64,000 nt of DNA from Cellulosilyticum sp. (GCA_015058045.1 SVDC01000002.1:1-64000), one strand, 5' to 3'; positions 41,228 to 50,843 are shown, numbered from the stretch's first letter. Notes: generated by a model not told the origin, from the letters alone. A program made the numbers and translations.

Positions 41228-43261
41228 TTATTTGTAAATCATTTCAAATTCTGTTAATAAGTTTGCAAAATATATACCAAGTGGAATAACCACTGCAAAC
41301 ACTGATAAAACGGCAAATGCCATAATTGCTATACGAAATCCCAAGTTCTCTCTTGTCTCAAGTGAGTTTTGAGCGTTTCTTTCTCTTTTCTTTAAATACT
41401 GTGCACGAGATAGCTCAATCTGGCTAAATGCACTTTCAATACCAACTGCATCTATTGCGATAAGGTTGTCACAGAAGTTTCTGAATGGTTGGAAGAACTC
41501 CGACTCTTTCATTTCCTCAAGTGCTTCCTGCTCGCCAGATGAAATATTGATAATACATGTGTTAATTGTTTCTCTAAAGCAATATGAGAATGTATATATC
41601 CAATCAAGGAGCTTTTCTATTGTCATACCACGAAGGTGCATTAAAATAAGCATTAATGACTGGAATCTTATTACTTCTTCTTCTTTTCTTAATTCGATAG
41701 TTCTGTATCTGACTTTCAAGTACCAAACAGGAGACATGAAAGCTACTGCTGCAAGAGCTAGTGCTAATAAAATTTCATACCACCAGAATGTTGAGTGCTG
41801 ATATTCTGTTACATGTGATACAACAGCTTCTGCGATAAGTCTTGCGTGAGTCTTATTTGTAATAGCTGTATTTGCAGCTATATCATCAGTCAAAGCGTCT
41901 AATTCCATATCTTTTACAGTTTCAAATCGCTTTACCTTTGTATAATCTGCTGCTACTTCTCGCATTGTCTGTATATACTCTTCACTTGGAATATTTACTG
42001 AGTCAAATTCTTTTGTGAAATTATGAATAGCTGTAAACTTTCCAATAATAGATGTAGAAATAAATAACAATACGATAATCACGAAGGTTGATACGGCTAA
42101 AATTATTTGTTGTGCTAAGAAAGCTCGTGGGCCTGTATGATTTCCAAGACCTCTTCGCTTTTCATCAAAGCTTCTATATGTGCTATAGTGCTTATTTACA
42201 ATTTTAGTTAGTAGTGGCTTTACAAGAGGCATATCTGATATTCTCTTGAAAATACCATTATCCTTTTCTTCTGCTTCGTTTTCAGAATCTCTAAGTGAGA
42301 TTTCAAGTGTATGACATGCAATGGTAAATACAGCCGTAAACAAGAATCCCATAATTCCTACTGCTGAGTGATAATATGAGCTTGCGTCAAACATTGAGTT
42401 GACTAATGACTCACAAGGCTTCCACAGAAATATAAGTGCTAAACACCATTTTGGATAAAATGAAAATGCCATCATAGTGTTTTCTTTATTTAGGATTTCC
42501 TGATTAATTTCTTCCTCAAGATGCATGATGTCTTCAAGGAACGCTGACTGGCCATTTTTAAGTTTTGGATCACCATGCTTTTTGATTGATGTACATATTG
42601 ATAAGAACATCAGCATAAATTTGTTTGGTTCATGGCCAATGTATGCATTCAACTCCTCTTCCATATCTGGAGAGTCAACAATCTGATAAAGCTTAAAGAT
42701 GTGAAGTGACAAGTTGTGTGGCACTTCTGCCATCAGAGAGTAAAGAGCATCTTCAATGATAGGTCTTTTCTCATAAATGATTTTTAATGTCTCTAAGCTT
42801 TCTCCAAATTGTGTTAGCAACTCAAGCTGAAGCTTGTTTGATTTTGTTTTTGCAGCTGACATAATAGCAACTATTGTTGCAACTGCTCCAACTGCGATAT
42901 AAAGCGGATCGAGATAACCATTTGTGTTACCTAAAACGACAACAAGTACTACGCAAGCAATTCCGATAATAGTTAGCCTAAGTAATTCTCTTGAAACTCT
43001 TTTTGAAATCGAAACTGCATCTGCGGGAAAGGTTACTTCAATCTGCTTCTTAACCTGCTCAAAAAGCTTTTTGAAACCTGGTACGTACTGATAGAAGTAA
43101 TATATGAACTTTAGCCAATCTCTGCTTGAACCCTTTGTTGATGAAGTAGCAAGAGCAAATTCATCAAGTGAGGTCTTTTGCTTTTTCTTATATATGGCAG
43201 CTATTAACACAATCAGTGCTAAAGCTCCTACTATTAATAAGCTAATACTTTGTTTATCCAT
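41228..43261 (-). CDS. tadBC: Fused TadB-TadC inner-membrane platform protein
   Basis: 677 residues, about twice a single TadB/TadC. After an N-terminal helix and two helices near residues 90-130 comes a first T2SSF/GspF-like domain (~150-270) and helices near 275-310. A second set of helices (~385-410, ~505-525) and a second GspF-like domain (~540-640: FQSLMLILMHLRGMTIEKLL...AFSQIELSRAQYLKKRERNA) follow, then a final helix. Platform proteins couple the TadA ATPase to pilin extrusion. Overlaps tadA by 28 bases. Confidence 0.8.
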   Translation of the reverse strand: MDKQSISLLIVGALALIVLIAAIYKKKQKTSLDEFALATSSTKGSSRDWLKFIYYFYQYVPGFKKLFEQVKKQIEVTFPADAVSISKRVSRELLRLTIIGIACVVLVVVLGNTNGYLDPLYIAVGAVATIVAIMSAAKTKSNKLQLELLTQFGESLETLKIIYEKRPIIEDALYSLMAEVPHNLSLHIFKLYQIVDSPDMEEELNAYIGHEPNKFMLMFLSICTSIKKHGDPKLKNGQSAFLEDIMHLEEEINQEILNKENTMMAFSFYPKWCLALIFLWKPCESLVNSMFDASSYYHSAVGIMGFLFTAVFTIACHTLEISLRDSENEAEEKDNGIFKRISDMPLVKPLLTKIVNKHYSTYRSFDEKRRGLGNHTGPRAFLAQQIILAVSTFVIIVLLFISTSIIGKFTAIHNFTKEFDSVNIPSEEYIQTMREVAADYTKVKRFETVKDMELDALTDDIAANTAITNKTHARLIAEAVVSHVTEYQHSTFWWYEILLALALAAVAFMSPVWYLKVRYRTIELRKEEEVIRFQSLMLILMHLRGMTIEKLLDWIYTFSYCFRETINTCIINISSGEQEALEEMKESEFFQPFRNFCDNLIAIDAVGIESAFSQIELSRAQYLKKRERNAQNSLETRENLGFRIAIMAFAVLSVFAVVIPLGIYFANLLTEFEMIYK

Positions 43262-45276
43262 TCTGTCTTTCCTTCAAAATCTGTATCATAACCAAGCTTT
43301 TGAATCTTTTGAAGCATTTCCATATCTTCCTGGAAGCTTAGTCCTAAGTCTACTGGCATCTTAGCAATCATTTCTTCACATTTTTCCTTAGAGAAAATGT
43401 TATCTAAAACGAATGAACCAGTTACTCCAAAAGCATCATCTGCTTCCCAATGCATAAGCTGACGAACTGAGAATAACTCTGGATCTGTCATACGCTTGAA
43501 GTATTCAGGTGCATCCTGGTATGTCTTCATGCGATATGCATTAAACTTATCATCCATAATGGCAATCTGTGTTGGATCTCTAAAGATTCCATTATCATCT
43601 GTATTATCATCAATAAAGTGACCTACTGTATCAATTACGTCTCTTTCTGATGGATATGGTACTGTCTCAATTGGCACGATTTCAGAAATGCGTGTCATAT
43701 GACGCTTACCCTTGATTTTTGCCATATGGCAATCAATATTTGCAACACCTGCTACAGCTCTTACTGCATCATTCTTTTCCTTATAAAGCCCAATCTGAAG
43801 AAGGTTATCTGAAATACCACCAACCAAATCTTCAGGTGTCTTAGCATGGTGAGTTGACATTGTATAAAGTGAACCTACCTTAGCTGTCTGAATGATATGC
43901 GATGCCTGAATAGCTGAAGCAATCTCACCTTCGATAGTTACAGTACCGTTTGTTTTCTTAAGAGCATCGATACCATCCTGGAGAGAAATATTATCTGTTG
44001 CTTGAATTTCAACGATATTTCTATCTGGATATGTGTATCTTAAGTTAAGCTCAAACTGCATTTCCTGCACACGTAGGTTGTATGTAGGGTTTGTATATCT
44101 AATTACTGAAGCAAGAGTTGTGGTTTTACCAGAACCCTGCTCACCTGTAATAAATGAATTAAGCTCTCCTGTAACAGTCCAATACATTAAAACTACTGGA
44201 ATGTATACATTTCTGTCTTTTTCCATTAAGTCTGCAAGATTGTGTGACTCAACTGTATCGAACTTTCTTAAAAAGAAGTTCCAAGAACTTGAAAAGCCCT
44301 GTCTAAATACCTGAATACGTGAGCCATCAATCATGGTTGCAAGTACTTTGCCTTCTTTTTCAGATAAAGCTCCTGGTGGGTTGAATTTGTAAATATTGTT
44401 ACAAACTCTTGTAAACTCTCTTTGACTTCCAAAAGAAATACACTTAAGCTGAATATTTAAACCGTGATACAATACCCAAATTGAATCATGGGCGTATGAA
44501 ATTCTTTTATCGCCATTTTCAAATCTTTTAGCGAGTGAACCATAAGGTACACCAGATACACCACCATCGATTTCATCGATTTGCTGCTCATAAAGATCAT
44601 CAATAATACCAAGTGATATTGTAGAAAAGATGATTCTTGCAACAATTTCAAGTTTGTCATTGAAATCTAAAGTATAATCAGCTTCTTCTAAATATTTGCT
44701 TTTACCTTCTATGATAGATGTGTAAATCTTCTGTAGAAGTTCAAGAGAAAATACTGGTCTTAAAATACCTGTACTATCTGGTTCCCAGTTGTCTTCAACT
44801 CTCCATTCTCTAAACATCTCATCTAGTCCTTTTGGACCATACTTTTTTGCATAGATGTAAAGAACGATTGTCCACATCTGATTACCAGTAAGCTTTTCTG
44901 GATTATCGAAGTTAACGATTTTGTTAAGGTTTGTACCTGACTCTTCATTTTCATCAACGATAATATCTTTGATAATACCGATGATATATCGCTTTGCTTC
45001 GACATCTCCAACTTTGGCTTTCTGAAGATTATTTCTTAAATCTATTTGTCTTTTGTTTTTACGAGCAAGCTCTTCTCTTGAAAGGTTTGCATCTTCAAAG
45101 TTTCTTTTCTGAGTCTCAATAAAATATTCCTTAGTTTTCTGTACGAAATATGCTAAGTCATATTCTGATACAAAATCCTCTTCGAAAATGTCTTTTTGCT
45201 CGTCTAGCGATACGTAGTATTTATATGCACCAATTACTACAATCGCTACAATGATTAAACATATTAAAATGTTCAT
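43234..45276 (-). CDS. tadA: TadA/CpaF-family secretion ATPase with N-terminal membrane anchor
   Basis: 680 residues, longer than typical TadA (~450). The N-terminal helix (NILICLIIVAIVVIGAYKYY) is unusual because the family is cytoplasmic. The C-terminal half is the T2SSE/VirB11-type ATPase: Walker A ITGEQGSGKTTTLASVI (~residue 372), Asp-box region ELNLRYTYPDRNIVEIQ, Walker B TVTIEGEIAS, and His box STHHAKTPEDLVGG. It powers pilus assembly (and perhaps retraction). Confidence 0.88.
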   Translation of the reverse strand: MNILICLIIVAIVVIGAYKYYVSLDEQKDIFEEDFVSEYDLAYFVQKTKEYFIETQKRNFEDANLSREELARKNKRQIDLRNNLQKAKVGDVEAKRYIIGIIKDIIVDENEESGTNLNKIVNFDNPEKLTGNQMWTIVLYIYAKKYGPKGLDEMFREWRVEDNWEPDSTGILRPVFSLELLQKIYTSIIEGKSKYLEEADYTLDFNDKLEIVARIIFSTISLGIIDDLYEQQIDEIDGGVSGVPYGSLAKRFENGDKRISYAHDSIWVLYHGLNIQLKCISFGSQREFTRVCNNIYKFNPPGALSEKEGKVLATMIDGSRIQVFRQGFSSSWNFFLRKFDTVESHNLADLMEKDRNVYIPVVLMYWTVTGELNSFITGEQGSGKTTTLASVIRYTNPTYNLRVQEMQFELNLRYTYPDRNIVEIQATDNISLQDGIDALKKTNGTVTIEGEIASAIQASHIIQTAKVGSLYTMSTHHAKTPEDLVGGISDNLLQIGLYKEKNDAVRAVAGVANIDCHMAKIKGKRHMTRISEIVPIETVPYPSERDVIDTVGHFIDDNTDDNGIFRDPTQIAIMDDKFNAYRMKTYQDAPEYFKRMTDPELFSVRQLMHWEADDAFGVTGSFVLDNIFSKEKCEEMIAKMPVDLGLSFQEDMEMLQKIQKLGYDTDFEGKTEWINKVLAY

Positions 45277-45287
45277 ATGTAACTCTC

Positions 45288-46700
45288 CTAGTTAGTTAAG
45301 CCAAAGGCTTCGCTGATAGTCATATGTGCTGCAAGCTTTGCCTTAACATCGTGATATCCTTTATCATAGTGATCACAAGCTGCTCTAAGCGATGGATACT
45401 CAACACCTTCTACCTTAATAGGCTTTGGGCCTTTCTTCTTTGGAGCATCAGTTGCCTGCGTTTTAACGTCGGTCTGATTTGCTTTCAATTCCTCTATCTC
45501 CTTCATTAATCTTGCATTCTCTTCTTCAAGAGTAGCTTGAGAAGTTTCTTCAACTGACTCTTCTACCTTTCTTTCTTTTCTACCAAAGAAGCCATGCTTC
45601 TTTTTCTTGTGTGGTTCATTTAAAGGTGGAAGAATATCTTCTTCTTCGATTACTACGCTTTCTACGTCTTCATCGAAATCATCGTCATCTATATCAGCAA
45701 ATACTGATACTTCTTCAACTTCTTCAGTAGCTTCTAGGTTATCTAAATCTCTTTCTACAAAACCTAGTTCCTCTACATCATCTTCTGCTATTTTCTTAAC
45801 AGTGTTTTTATGACCGAAAAGCTTAAAACTTCTTTTTGCAGGGACTTCCTTTTCATATTCCTGCTCTTTCTTTTCTTCCTGCTTGTTATTAAACACAAGA
45901 TTTAAAAGAGCGAGCTGATCTGCTATCCATTCGTAGTTGATATCTTCTTGATTAGCTTCTTTGTTTTTTGCTACGAAATGAATAATTGTTCCTGCATGTG
46001 CTGCATCTTCTGCATAGATATTCTCTGCAATCTTGAGAAGAGGAGCTGACTTCTTTCCAAGTAGTGTCTTTGAAATAAACTCTCTTTCGATCTGCTTAAG
46101 GTTGAACTTTGACATTGAGTTATAATCTGTACAAACATAAATAATGTCCTTACCAGTTATCTCCTCATGCTTTTTAAAGCCCTGTTTAAGACATACGATA
46201 TTCTTATCAACCTCATCTAAAGCCTTAATCATATCGCTTAATTCTTTATCCTTAGTTTCAAGAATAAGAATAATGTTTTCATAAATATCCTTAGCTGAAA
46301 GAATTAATCTTTTTAAAGCAGTAAAACGTGCTTCTGACTTTAATAAATCAGTGAAGCTCTTATTTTTTGTAATAGTAGCTACATCCAAACGATGCTTTAA
46401 ATGTAAAAACATTGGACGAACATACTTTTCAAAATCTTCTTCGTTAAGCATTCTTGTTTCAGCCTGGCGTAAAAGAGAATCTACACCATCATCAGATACA
46501 TTGTTCTGATATTCAGTCTGTAGTGTCTCTTCCATACCAATACCTGCAAGCATACGCTCCGCAGTATCAATGTCTGGATTCATAAGATCAATTACTAATG
46601 TCTTATCTCCATTTTTAATGGCAGAGAATGCAGCAAGCTCTGATGCTAAACGAACTGATTTGTTCTTTTTGCTGTTATATCCTTCAATGGTAACAATCAT
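45288..46700 (-). CDS. TadZ/CpaE-like MinD-family protein with extra C-terminal domain
   Basis: 470 residues. The ~230-residue N-terminal domain has the MinD/ParA shape (IVTIEGYNSKKNKSVRLASELAAF ... KTLVIDLMNPDID). The Walker A is degenerate (no GK[ST]), as in atypical TadZ. An acidic/basic linker follows (~280-400) and a C-terminal segment PIKVEGVEYPSLRAACDHYD resembles NUMOD-type DNA-binding modules from homing nucleases. Such proteins place the pilus at a cell pole. The added DNA-binding-like tail is unusual. Confidence 0.65.
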   Translation of the reverse strand: MIVTIEGYNSKKNKSVRLASELAAFSAIKNGDKTLVIDLMNPDIDTAERMLAGIGMEETLQTEYQNNVSDDGVDSLLRQAETRMLNEEDFEKYVRPMFLHLKHRLDVATITKNKSFTDLLKSEARFTALKRLILSAKDIYENIILILETKDKELSDMIKALDEVDKNIVCLKQGFKKHEEITGKDIIYVCTDYNSMSKFNLKQIEREFISKTLLGKKSAPLLKIAENIYAEDAAHAGTIIHFVAKNKEANQEDINYEWIADQLALLNLVFNNKQEEKKEQEYEKEVPAKRSFKLFGHKNTVKKIAEDDVEELGFVERDLDNLEATEEVEEVSVFADIDDDDFDEDVESVVIEEEDILPPLNEPHKKKKHGFFGRKERKVEESVEETSQATLEEENARLMKEIEELKANQTDVKTQATDAPKKKGPKPIKVEGVEYPSLRAACDHYDKGYHDVKAKLAAHMTISEAFGLTN

Positions 46701-46714
46701 TATCTTTCTCCTTA

Positions 46715-47356
46715 CTACAATCTCTTTTTAAGCAGCTTAATCTGATCTTTTGCCTGAACAGCAAAAATCTTAATAATCATATTGAAAATAATGTTTGAAA
46801 ACTCTTTTGAATTGCCCTTTAATGCAACCTCACCAACGTGTGATAAAGTCTCATATTTAAAGATTCTGGTTTCATCCAAAGCGATTTCAAGTTCTTCATC
46901 ACTGTTGAACTCATAATTTTCAAAACCAAATTCCATCTTAAGAACATCGAATGTGATTTTCTGCTTAGTTACATCGTCATAAATAAATACAACGTTTTCT
47001 TTTAAAATGCCTGATATTGCGGCCTTTGTATCAGCAATCACAACACTTGATTGTGTAGGCACTACAAAAAGCTTATCGAATTTATAGTCAGGCTTATAAT
47101 CCTTTGCAAGCCCGCCATAGTAAATGAACACATCAAAGTCTGTTTCAGATAAGTCTTTGCTTGTAATGTGATAGTTGCGCATTAAGGTTATCATTGCATT
47201 TTCATCTACATCCTCTTCATTCGAGAGACTTCTAAAGAAGTCTCCAGAAATAGAGTTATCAAGCACTAAAATCTTTTTATTTAAAAGCTGTGCTCCTCTG
47301 AGAAGGTAGTACATAATGTCACATCGTTCGTGACCAAAATAACCTAATTTAATCAT
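46715..47356 (-). CDS. Tad operon protein, receiver/MinD-like fold, unknown
   Basis: 213 residues from ATG 47356 (GAGGAGG upstream). The alpha/beta pattern (KLGYFGHERCDIMYYLLRGAQ ... KKILVLDN ... VFIYYGGLAKDY ... LFVVPTQSS) suggests a truncated P-loop or receiver fold without Walker A. By position it matches the partner of TadZ. The start overlaps the CpaB-like gene stop by 8 bases. Confidence 0.5.
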   Translation of the reverse strand: MIKLGYFGHERCDIMYYLLRGAQLLNKKILVLDNSISGDFFRSLSNEEDVDENAMITLMRNYHITSKDLSETDFDVFIYYGGLAKDYKPDYKFDKLFVVPTQSSVVIADTKAAISGILKENVVFIYDDVTKQKITFDVLKMEFGFENYEFNSDEELEIALDETRIFKYETLSHVGEVALKGNSKEFSNIIFNMIIKIFAVQAKDQIKLLKKRL

Positions 47357-48284
47357 TCTTATCCTCCTCGGATTCATCTGCATTTGTATCTACATCAGCA
47401 TCCATGTCTAACTCAGTTGCCTCCTCATTTGATGTATCATGCTGAAGAACTGTACCGCCTGCTGTATCAGCGAGTGAAAGTCCACTTGCTACTGCTTCAA
47501 GCTCTTCTTGAGTAAGACCAGATAATCTGCTTTCTAATGAAAGTCTTGCTGAAAGATTAAGTGTGTTAATAGCTGTTGTAAGAACGTTTGGATCTGACTG
47601 AATAAGTTCAAGTGTCTCTGCTCTTACAGGATAATTTGGTGTTGCATCTTCCTGTGCATCTACTGCAATGTACTTTGTTGTATAGATGTAAGCACCTGTT
47701 GTTGTATATGCATCTACGATTGCTGAAGAGAATCTTAAGATTTCTTCTTCGTTACATTCTGTAGTGAATACATTTGACTCAAGATAAAGGTTCATAACCT
47801 TCTTCTTTGAAAGTACGAGGTAATCTTCACCATTAGGGAACATAATTCGAATATCTACATAATCATTGTTTGCCTGAGTAACCATAAGGTTTGCTACAGC
47901 AATTTCATAATTACGAGTATCCTTATCAAACTTCTGCTCTGTAACCATGTTGTACATAACAGGCTGTCCTTCTGGAATGTCAACAAGAGCTGTCTGGCCA
48001 AGTTCTTCTTCTGAAATATATGCCATAGAGTCAAGTCCTGTTCTAATCTGCTGCTGAATTACATTTGGATTATCTCCATCAGCTGAGATTGTATCTCCAC
48101 CTGTAATGTATGTACTTGCTACATAAACTGTAAGTGTATTTGCATCTAACTCACTCTTAAGGGCAATAGCCTTTTCATTTTCTGTCTTAAATAAATAAGC
48201 TAAAGCACCAGTAGCACCCGCAAAAATAATGATAAGTGCAACTAAAAATGCGAGTATTCTCTTTTGTTTCTTTTTGTTTCTCAT
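47349..48284 (-). CDS. CpaB/RcpC-like pilus assembly protein
   Basis: 311 residues. N-terminal basic patch and one helix (RILAFLVALIIIFAGATGALAYL), then a SAF-like domain (TVYVASTYITGGDTI ... GQTALVDIPEGQPV) and the RcpC-type NNDYVDIRIMFPNGEDYLVLSKKKV. CpaB proteins sit at the outer face of the Tad machine and modify or guide the pilus. The C-terminus is acidic. Consistent with its place in the operon. Confidence 0.75.
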   Translation of the reverse strand: MRNKKKQKRILAFLVALIIIFAGATGALAYLFKTENEKAIALKSELDANTLTVYVASTYITGGDTISADGDNPNVIQQQIRTGLDSMAYISEEELGQTALVDIPEGQPVMYNMVTEQKFDKDTRNYEIAVANLMVTQANNDYVDIRIMFPNGEDYLVLSKKKVMNLYLESNVFTTECNEEEILRFSSAIVDAYTTTGAYIYTTKYIAVDAQEDATPNYPVRAETLELIQSDPNVLTTAINTLNLSARLSLESRLSGLTQEELEAVASGLSLADTAGGTVLQHDTSNEEATELDMDADVDTNADESEEDKND

Positions 48285-48297
48285 CTTCGCTCCTTTA

Positions 48298-49632
48298 CTA
48301 GCATAAATTTGGATCTACGATGTGGCCCCAGAGCTTGCAAGTCTCTTCATCCTTGCCATCGACCATAACTTTTACCTTATTTCCAAGTACACCTGTTGAT
48401 GATGGATTACATAAGATATTGATTTGCTTCTCTGCTGTACCCATAGTGCACATTACTTTGCCGTTATTATGCTGAGTGAATAAAGGTCTTGCCTCATAGA
48501 TGCCACCCTTTGCATAGTTTTCAAAGTTCTTAGCCGCAGGATTTGGTCTTGACTGCTTAATTGAAACAACTAGCTTTGCAAGATGGTAGCTGTTCTCATG
48601 GTTTTCATATAACCAGTCCTTATTACATTCAAGAATAAGAACGTTTACCCACTTACCAGGCTTGAATACGTTGTAAAGAGGGCCTTCAAATACCCATAAG
48701 CATTCATTTGCCTCTACCCATGCATCCTGGCCATATACTGAAACTCTTACTCTGTCTCTCTTTACTTCAACAATCTGAGCCTTAACCTTTGACCCTGCAA
48801 CGAAAGCTGGACGCTTATGACCCTCAGCAACTCTTCTAAAGTAATATTTTGCTAAAAGTTCTGAAGCCATTAAACGGCTTGCATAAGCTGTAAGAGATTT
48901 CTGATATACCTTTGTAATAACAACCTGGATATCTGTACCAATCCAACGTGATGCAATATCTCTAAATGCATTTGTAAGATCGTGATTGTTTTTAATCTCA
49001 AGACCTGATAAATCAGCCTGAGTGTATGCAATAAATTCTGATAATCCAACCTTGATTTTGTACTGTGGATTTTCAATCTTAAGCTGACCTACAACTACCC
49101 AACCAATTTCATCATCTGGCTCAACACCAGTTACGTGAATTGTTTTGATTTCCTTACTGTAGTTATCTACGGCCTGTGCAAGAAGAGCTGTTTCTTCACG
49201 GATGTAATCAAACTCGTTTTTAACAACGATTCCATCTTTCTTCCAACCGTCTGTTGTCTGATACTCACTAGCAAGCTTCTTTAAAGAACCTTTCTTTGCT
49301 CTTCTAATAGAACGCTTCCCGCTATAGATTTCAGCAATACGCTTTTGGAATAAATCCATTACTTCTTTAATCTCTTCGTCTTCGTTAGAATCATCAGCGA
49401 TCTCTAACTGTTCTACTTCAGCTGCAATATCTTCAATTGTTGTCTCCTTAATAAGTGAATCTTCTTCACCTTCCGCAGGCGCACCATCAATTGTGATATC
49501 TTCTACTGGAGCTTCAACCTTCTTTGGTCTTCCACCCTTCTTTTTTGGGGCTTCTTTAATAGAGTCCTCTGGAAGAGCTGACAAGCTCTCTTTAACCTTT
49601 GCTGTTTCATCAACAACATTTTTTCTTGCCAT
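48298..49632 (-). CDS. S1-domain RNA-binding-type protein leading the Tad operon
   Basis: 444 residues. The N-terminus carries an AT-hook-like KKKGGRPKK (~residue 33), then an acidic helical part. The C-terminal half has two S1/OB-like segments (~265-345: GSKVKAQIVEVKRDRVRVSVYGQDAWVEANE; ~370-430). S1 domains bind RNA, and phage/plasmid versions are sometimes structural. No Tad component is known to look like this. It is the first gene of the pilus operon, behind two tandem promoters. Confidence 0.65.
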   Translation of the reverse strand: MARKNVVDETAKVKESLSALPEDSIKEAPKKKGGRPKKVEAPVEDITIDGAPAEGEEDSLIKETTIEDIAAEVEQLEIADDSNEDEEIKEVMDLFQKRIAEIYSGKRSIRRAKKGSLKKLASEYQTTDGWKKDGIVVKNEFDYIREETALLAQAVDNYSKEIKTIHVTGVEPDDEIGWVVVGQLKIENPQYKIKVGLSEFIAYTQADLSGLEIKNNHDLTNAFRDIASRWIGTDIQVVITKVYQKSLTAYASRLMASELLAKYYFRRVAEGHKRPAFVAGSKVKAQIVEVKRDRVRVSVYGQDAWVEANECLWVFEGPLYNVFKPGKWVNVLILECNKDWLYENHENSYHLAKLVVSIKQSRPNPAAKNFENYAKGGIYEARPLFTQHNNGKVMCTMGTAEKQINILCNPSSTGVLGNKVKVMVDGKDEETCKLWGHIVDPNLC

Positions 49633-49697
49633 ATTGTTCCTATCCTTTCTATAAATAGTTATATGTTTATGTTCAAATTGTATTGCTCAATGTTTGT

Positions 49698-49726
49698 ATA
49701 ATATCATTCAATCACTTTTTAAACAA
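49698..49726 (-). promoter_or_regulatory. AAAAGTGAT-class promoter of the Tad operon, proximal
   Basis: Minus strand TTGTTT, spacer AAAAAGTGATTGAATGA (17), TATTAT; 66 bases upstream of the first pilus-operon gene. Confidence 0.7.
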
Positions 49727-49747
49727 TCGGTTGTAAATAAATTGTAT

Positions 49748-49776
49748 ATGATAGCTTATAATCACTTTTATGTTAT
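49748..49776 (-). promoter_or_regulatory. AAAAGTGAT-class promoter of the Tad operon, distal
   Basis: Minus strand ATAACA/TAACAT region, spacer TAAAAGTGATTATAAGC, TATCAT. A second copy of the conserved box 50 bases upstream of the first, the only tandem pair in the window. The 49777-49852 gap otherwise holds nothing recognised. Confidence 0.6.
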
Positions 49777-49852
49777 TATTAAAATAGTAAATTCATTATT
49801 TACTTTTATATATAACGTTTTGGAAAGGTATTTTAATAATGGACATTAAAAA

Positions 49853-49875
49853 AGCCACCTGATTATTAGGTGGCT
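49853..49875 (-). terminator. Terminator of the replication initiator gene
   Basis: AGCCACCT / AGGTGGCT arms, followed by TTTTTTAATG on the minus strand. Confidence 0.8.
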
Positions 49876-49877
49876 GA

Positions 49878-50828
49878 TTAGACATTAGATACATTAGATA
49901 TTTGCCTGTTTAGAAGTTTTCTTTCTAGTTCTTCCATATCATAGTCGTCATGCTGTTTGAAATTATTAAAGCTGTTTTTCTTTGGCTTTGATTTTACTTC
50001 GTAATCATTTTCAATAGCTCTAATAATCCATCCAGTAATATTGTTGATCTTTGTGGTTTGAGATTTAAACAAGCTTGTCGCTTTTTTTATTTTTGTTATA
50101 TCGTAGTTTGCTGCCCTTGCTATTGCAGGGATATCTTTTTCTGGCACATTTATGTCAAAAAATAGTTGCCTTGTCTTTGCAACAACATCAAGACGTTCTT
50201 CGTCTGTAATATTTGTTGTTGTCTCAGATGTGTTTTCGTTCGTATTCTTTTGTATGTTTTGTGTATATGGGTCCCGTCGTAACGTGACCCCCTCTACATC
50301 GTAGTGGAAGTCCCCTTGCATTATTTCGGAACCCCCATCACGTTTTAACGTAACCCCTTTAACGTTATATTGTGATGGGGATATCCATTCTTCACTTCCA
50401 TCTGGAAATGTCAGTTCATAAAGCCTATCTACATTAAGTAAAATGTAAAGGACAGTACCAAGTTTGTTTCCATAAATATCATACAATCTGAAATCTCTTC
50501 TGATAACACCTAGCTTTTCCAAGTCAATGATAGCGTCAGATGCTTGTCTTTTTGTCATTCCAAACATCTCTGCAATTTGTTCATAACTTCTCTGAAGAGC
50601 ATCGGCTTTAAATTTCTTTTCAAAACCTATGAGCTGTCCTGAGCATTCGTCCCTTACTTCTTTTGGTCTATACCAATAAACAATATCAGAAAGTATTATT
50701 ATAGCGTTTACATTAGGTTTTCCATTTTCACGCAAAATAGTCTTATACCAGGCGTGAGGAATAACATTTCCAATAAAGTTTATTTTGCCAACTTGATCTA
50801 CGGTTTTATTACCTGTTGAATAATCCAT
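49878..50828 (-). CDS. Winged-helix plasmid replication initiator
   Basis: 316 residues from ATG 50828. The N-terminal domain reads FIGNVIPHAWYKTILRENGK and IIILSDIVYWYRP. A winged helix follows (ALQRSYEQIAEMFGMTKRQASDAIIDLEKLGVI, ~90-125). The C-terminus (NNITGWIIRAIENDYE ... NNFKQHDDYDMEELERKLL) matches DnaD/RepA-type initiators of Firmicutes plasmids and phages. The gene holds two copies of a YdVxGVTLxRD module that may double as initiator-binding DNA repeats. A long inverted repeat lies just upstream. Confidence 0.75.
   Translation of the reverse strand: MDYSTGNKTVDQVGKINFIGNVIPHAWYKTILRENGKPNVNAIIILSDIVYWYRPKEVRDECSGQLIGFEKKFKADALQRSYEQIAEMFGMTKRQASDAIIDLEKLGVIRRDFRLYDIYGNKLGTVLYILLNVDRLYELTFPDGSEEWISPSQYNVKGVTLKRDGGSEIMQGDFHYDVEGVTLRRDPYTQNIQKNTNENTSETTTNITDEERLDVVAKTRQLFFDINVPEKDIPAIARAANYDITKIKKATSLFKSQTTKINNITGWIIRAIENDYEVKSKPKKNSFNNFKQHDDYDMEELERKLLNRQISNVSNV
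50274..50382. repeat. Two imperfect repeats inside the initiator gene, candidate iterons
   Basis: Two segments around 50274-50310 and 50337-50382 share a GGGGTTACGTTAAAACGTGATGG-like core (variants GTCACGTTACGACGGG and GTTACGTTAAAACGTG). They encode the repeated YNVKGVTLKRD / YDVEGVTLRRD. Several Firmicutes theta replicons place the origin inside rep. Confidence 0.45.
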
Positions 50829-50843
50829 ATCCTTACCTATCAA

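Noticed and set aside
49878..50828. A RepA_N-type initiator
   Set aside because: The N-terminal sequence does not follow the RepA_N pattern; the winged helix and C-terminal motif fit a DnaD/phage-replisome-type initiator better.
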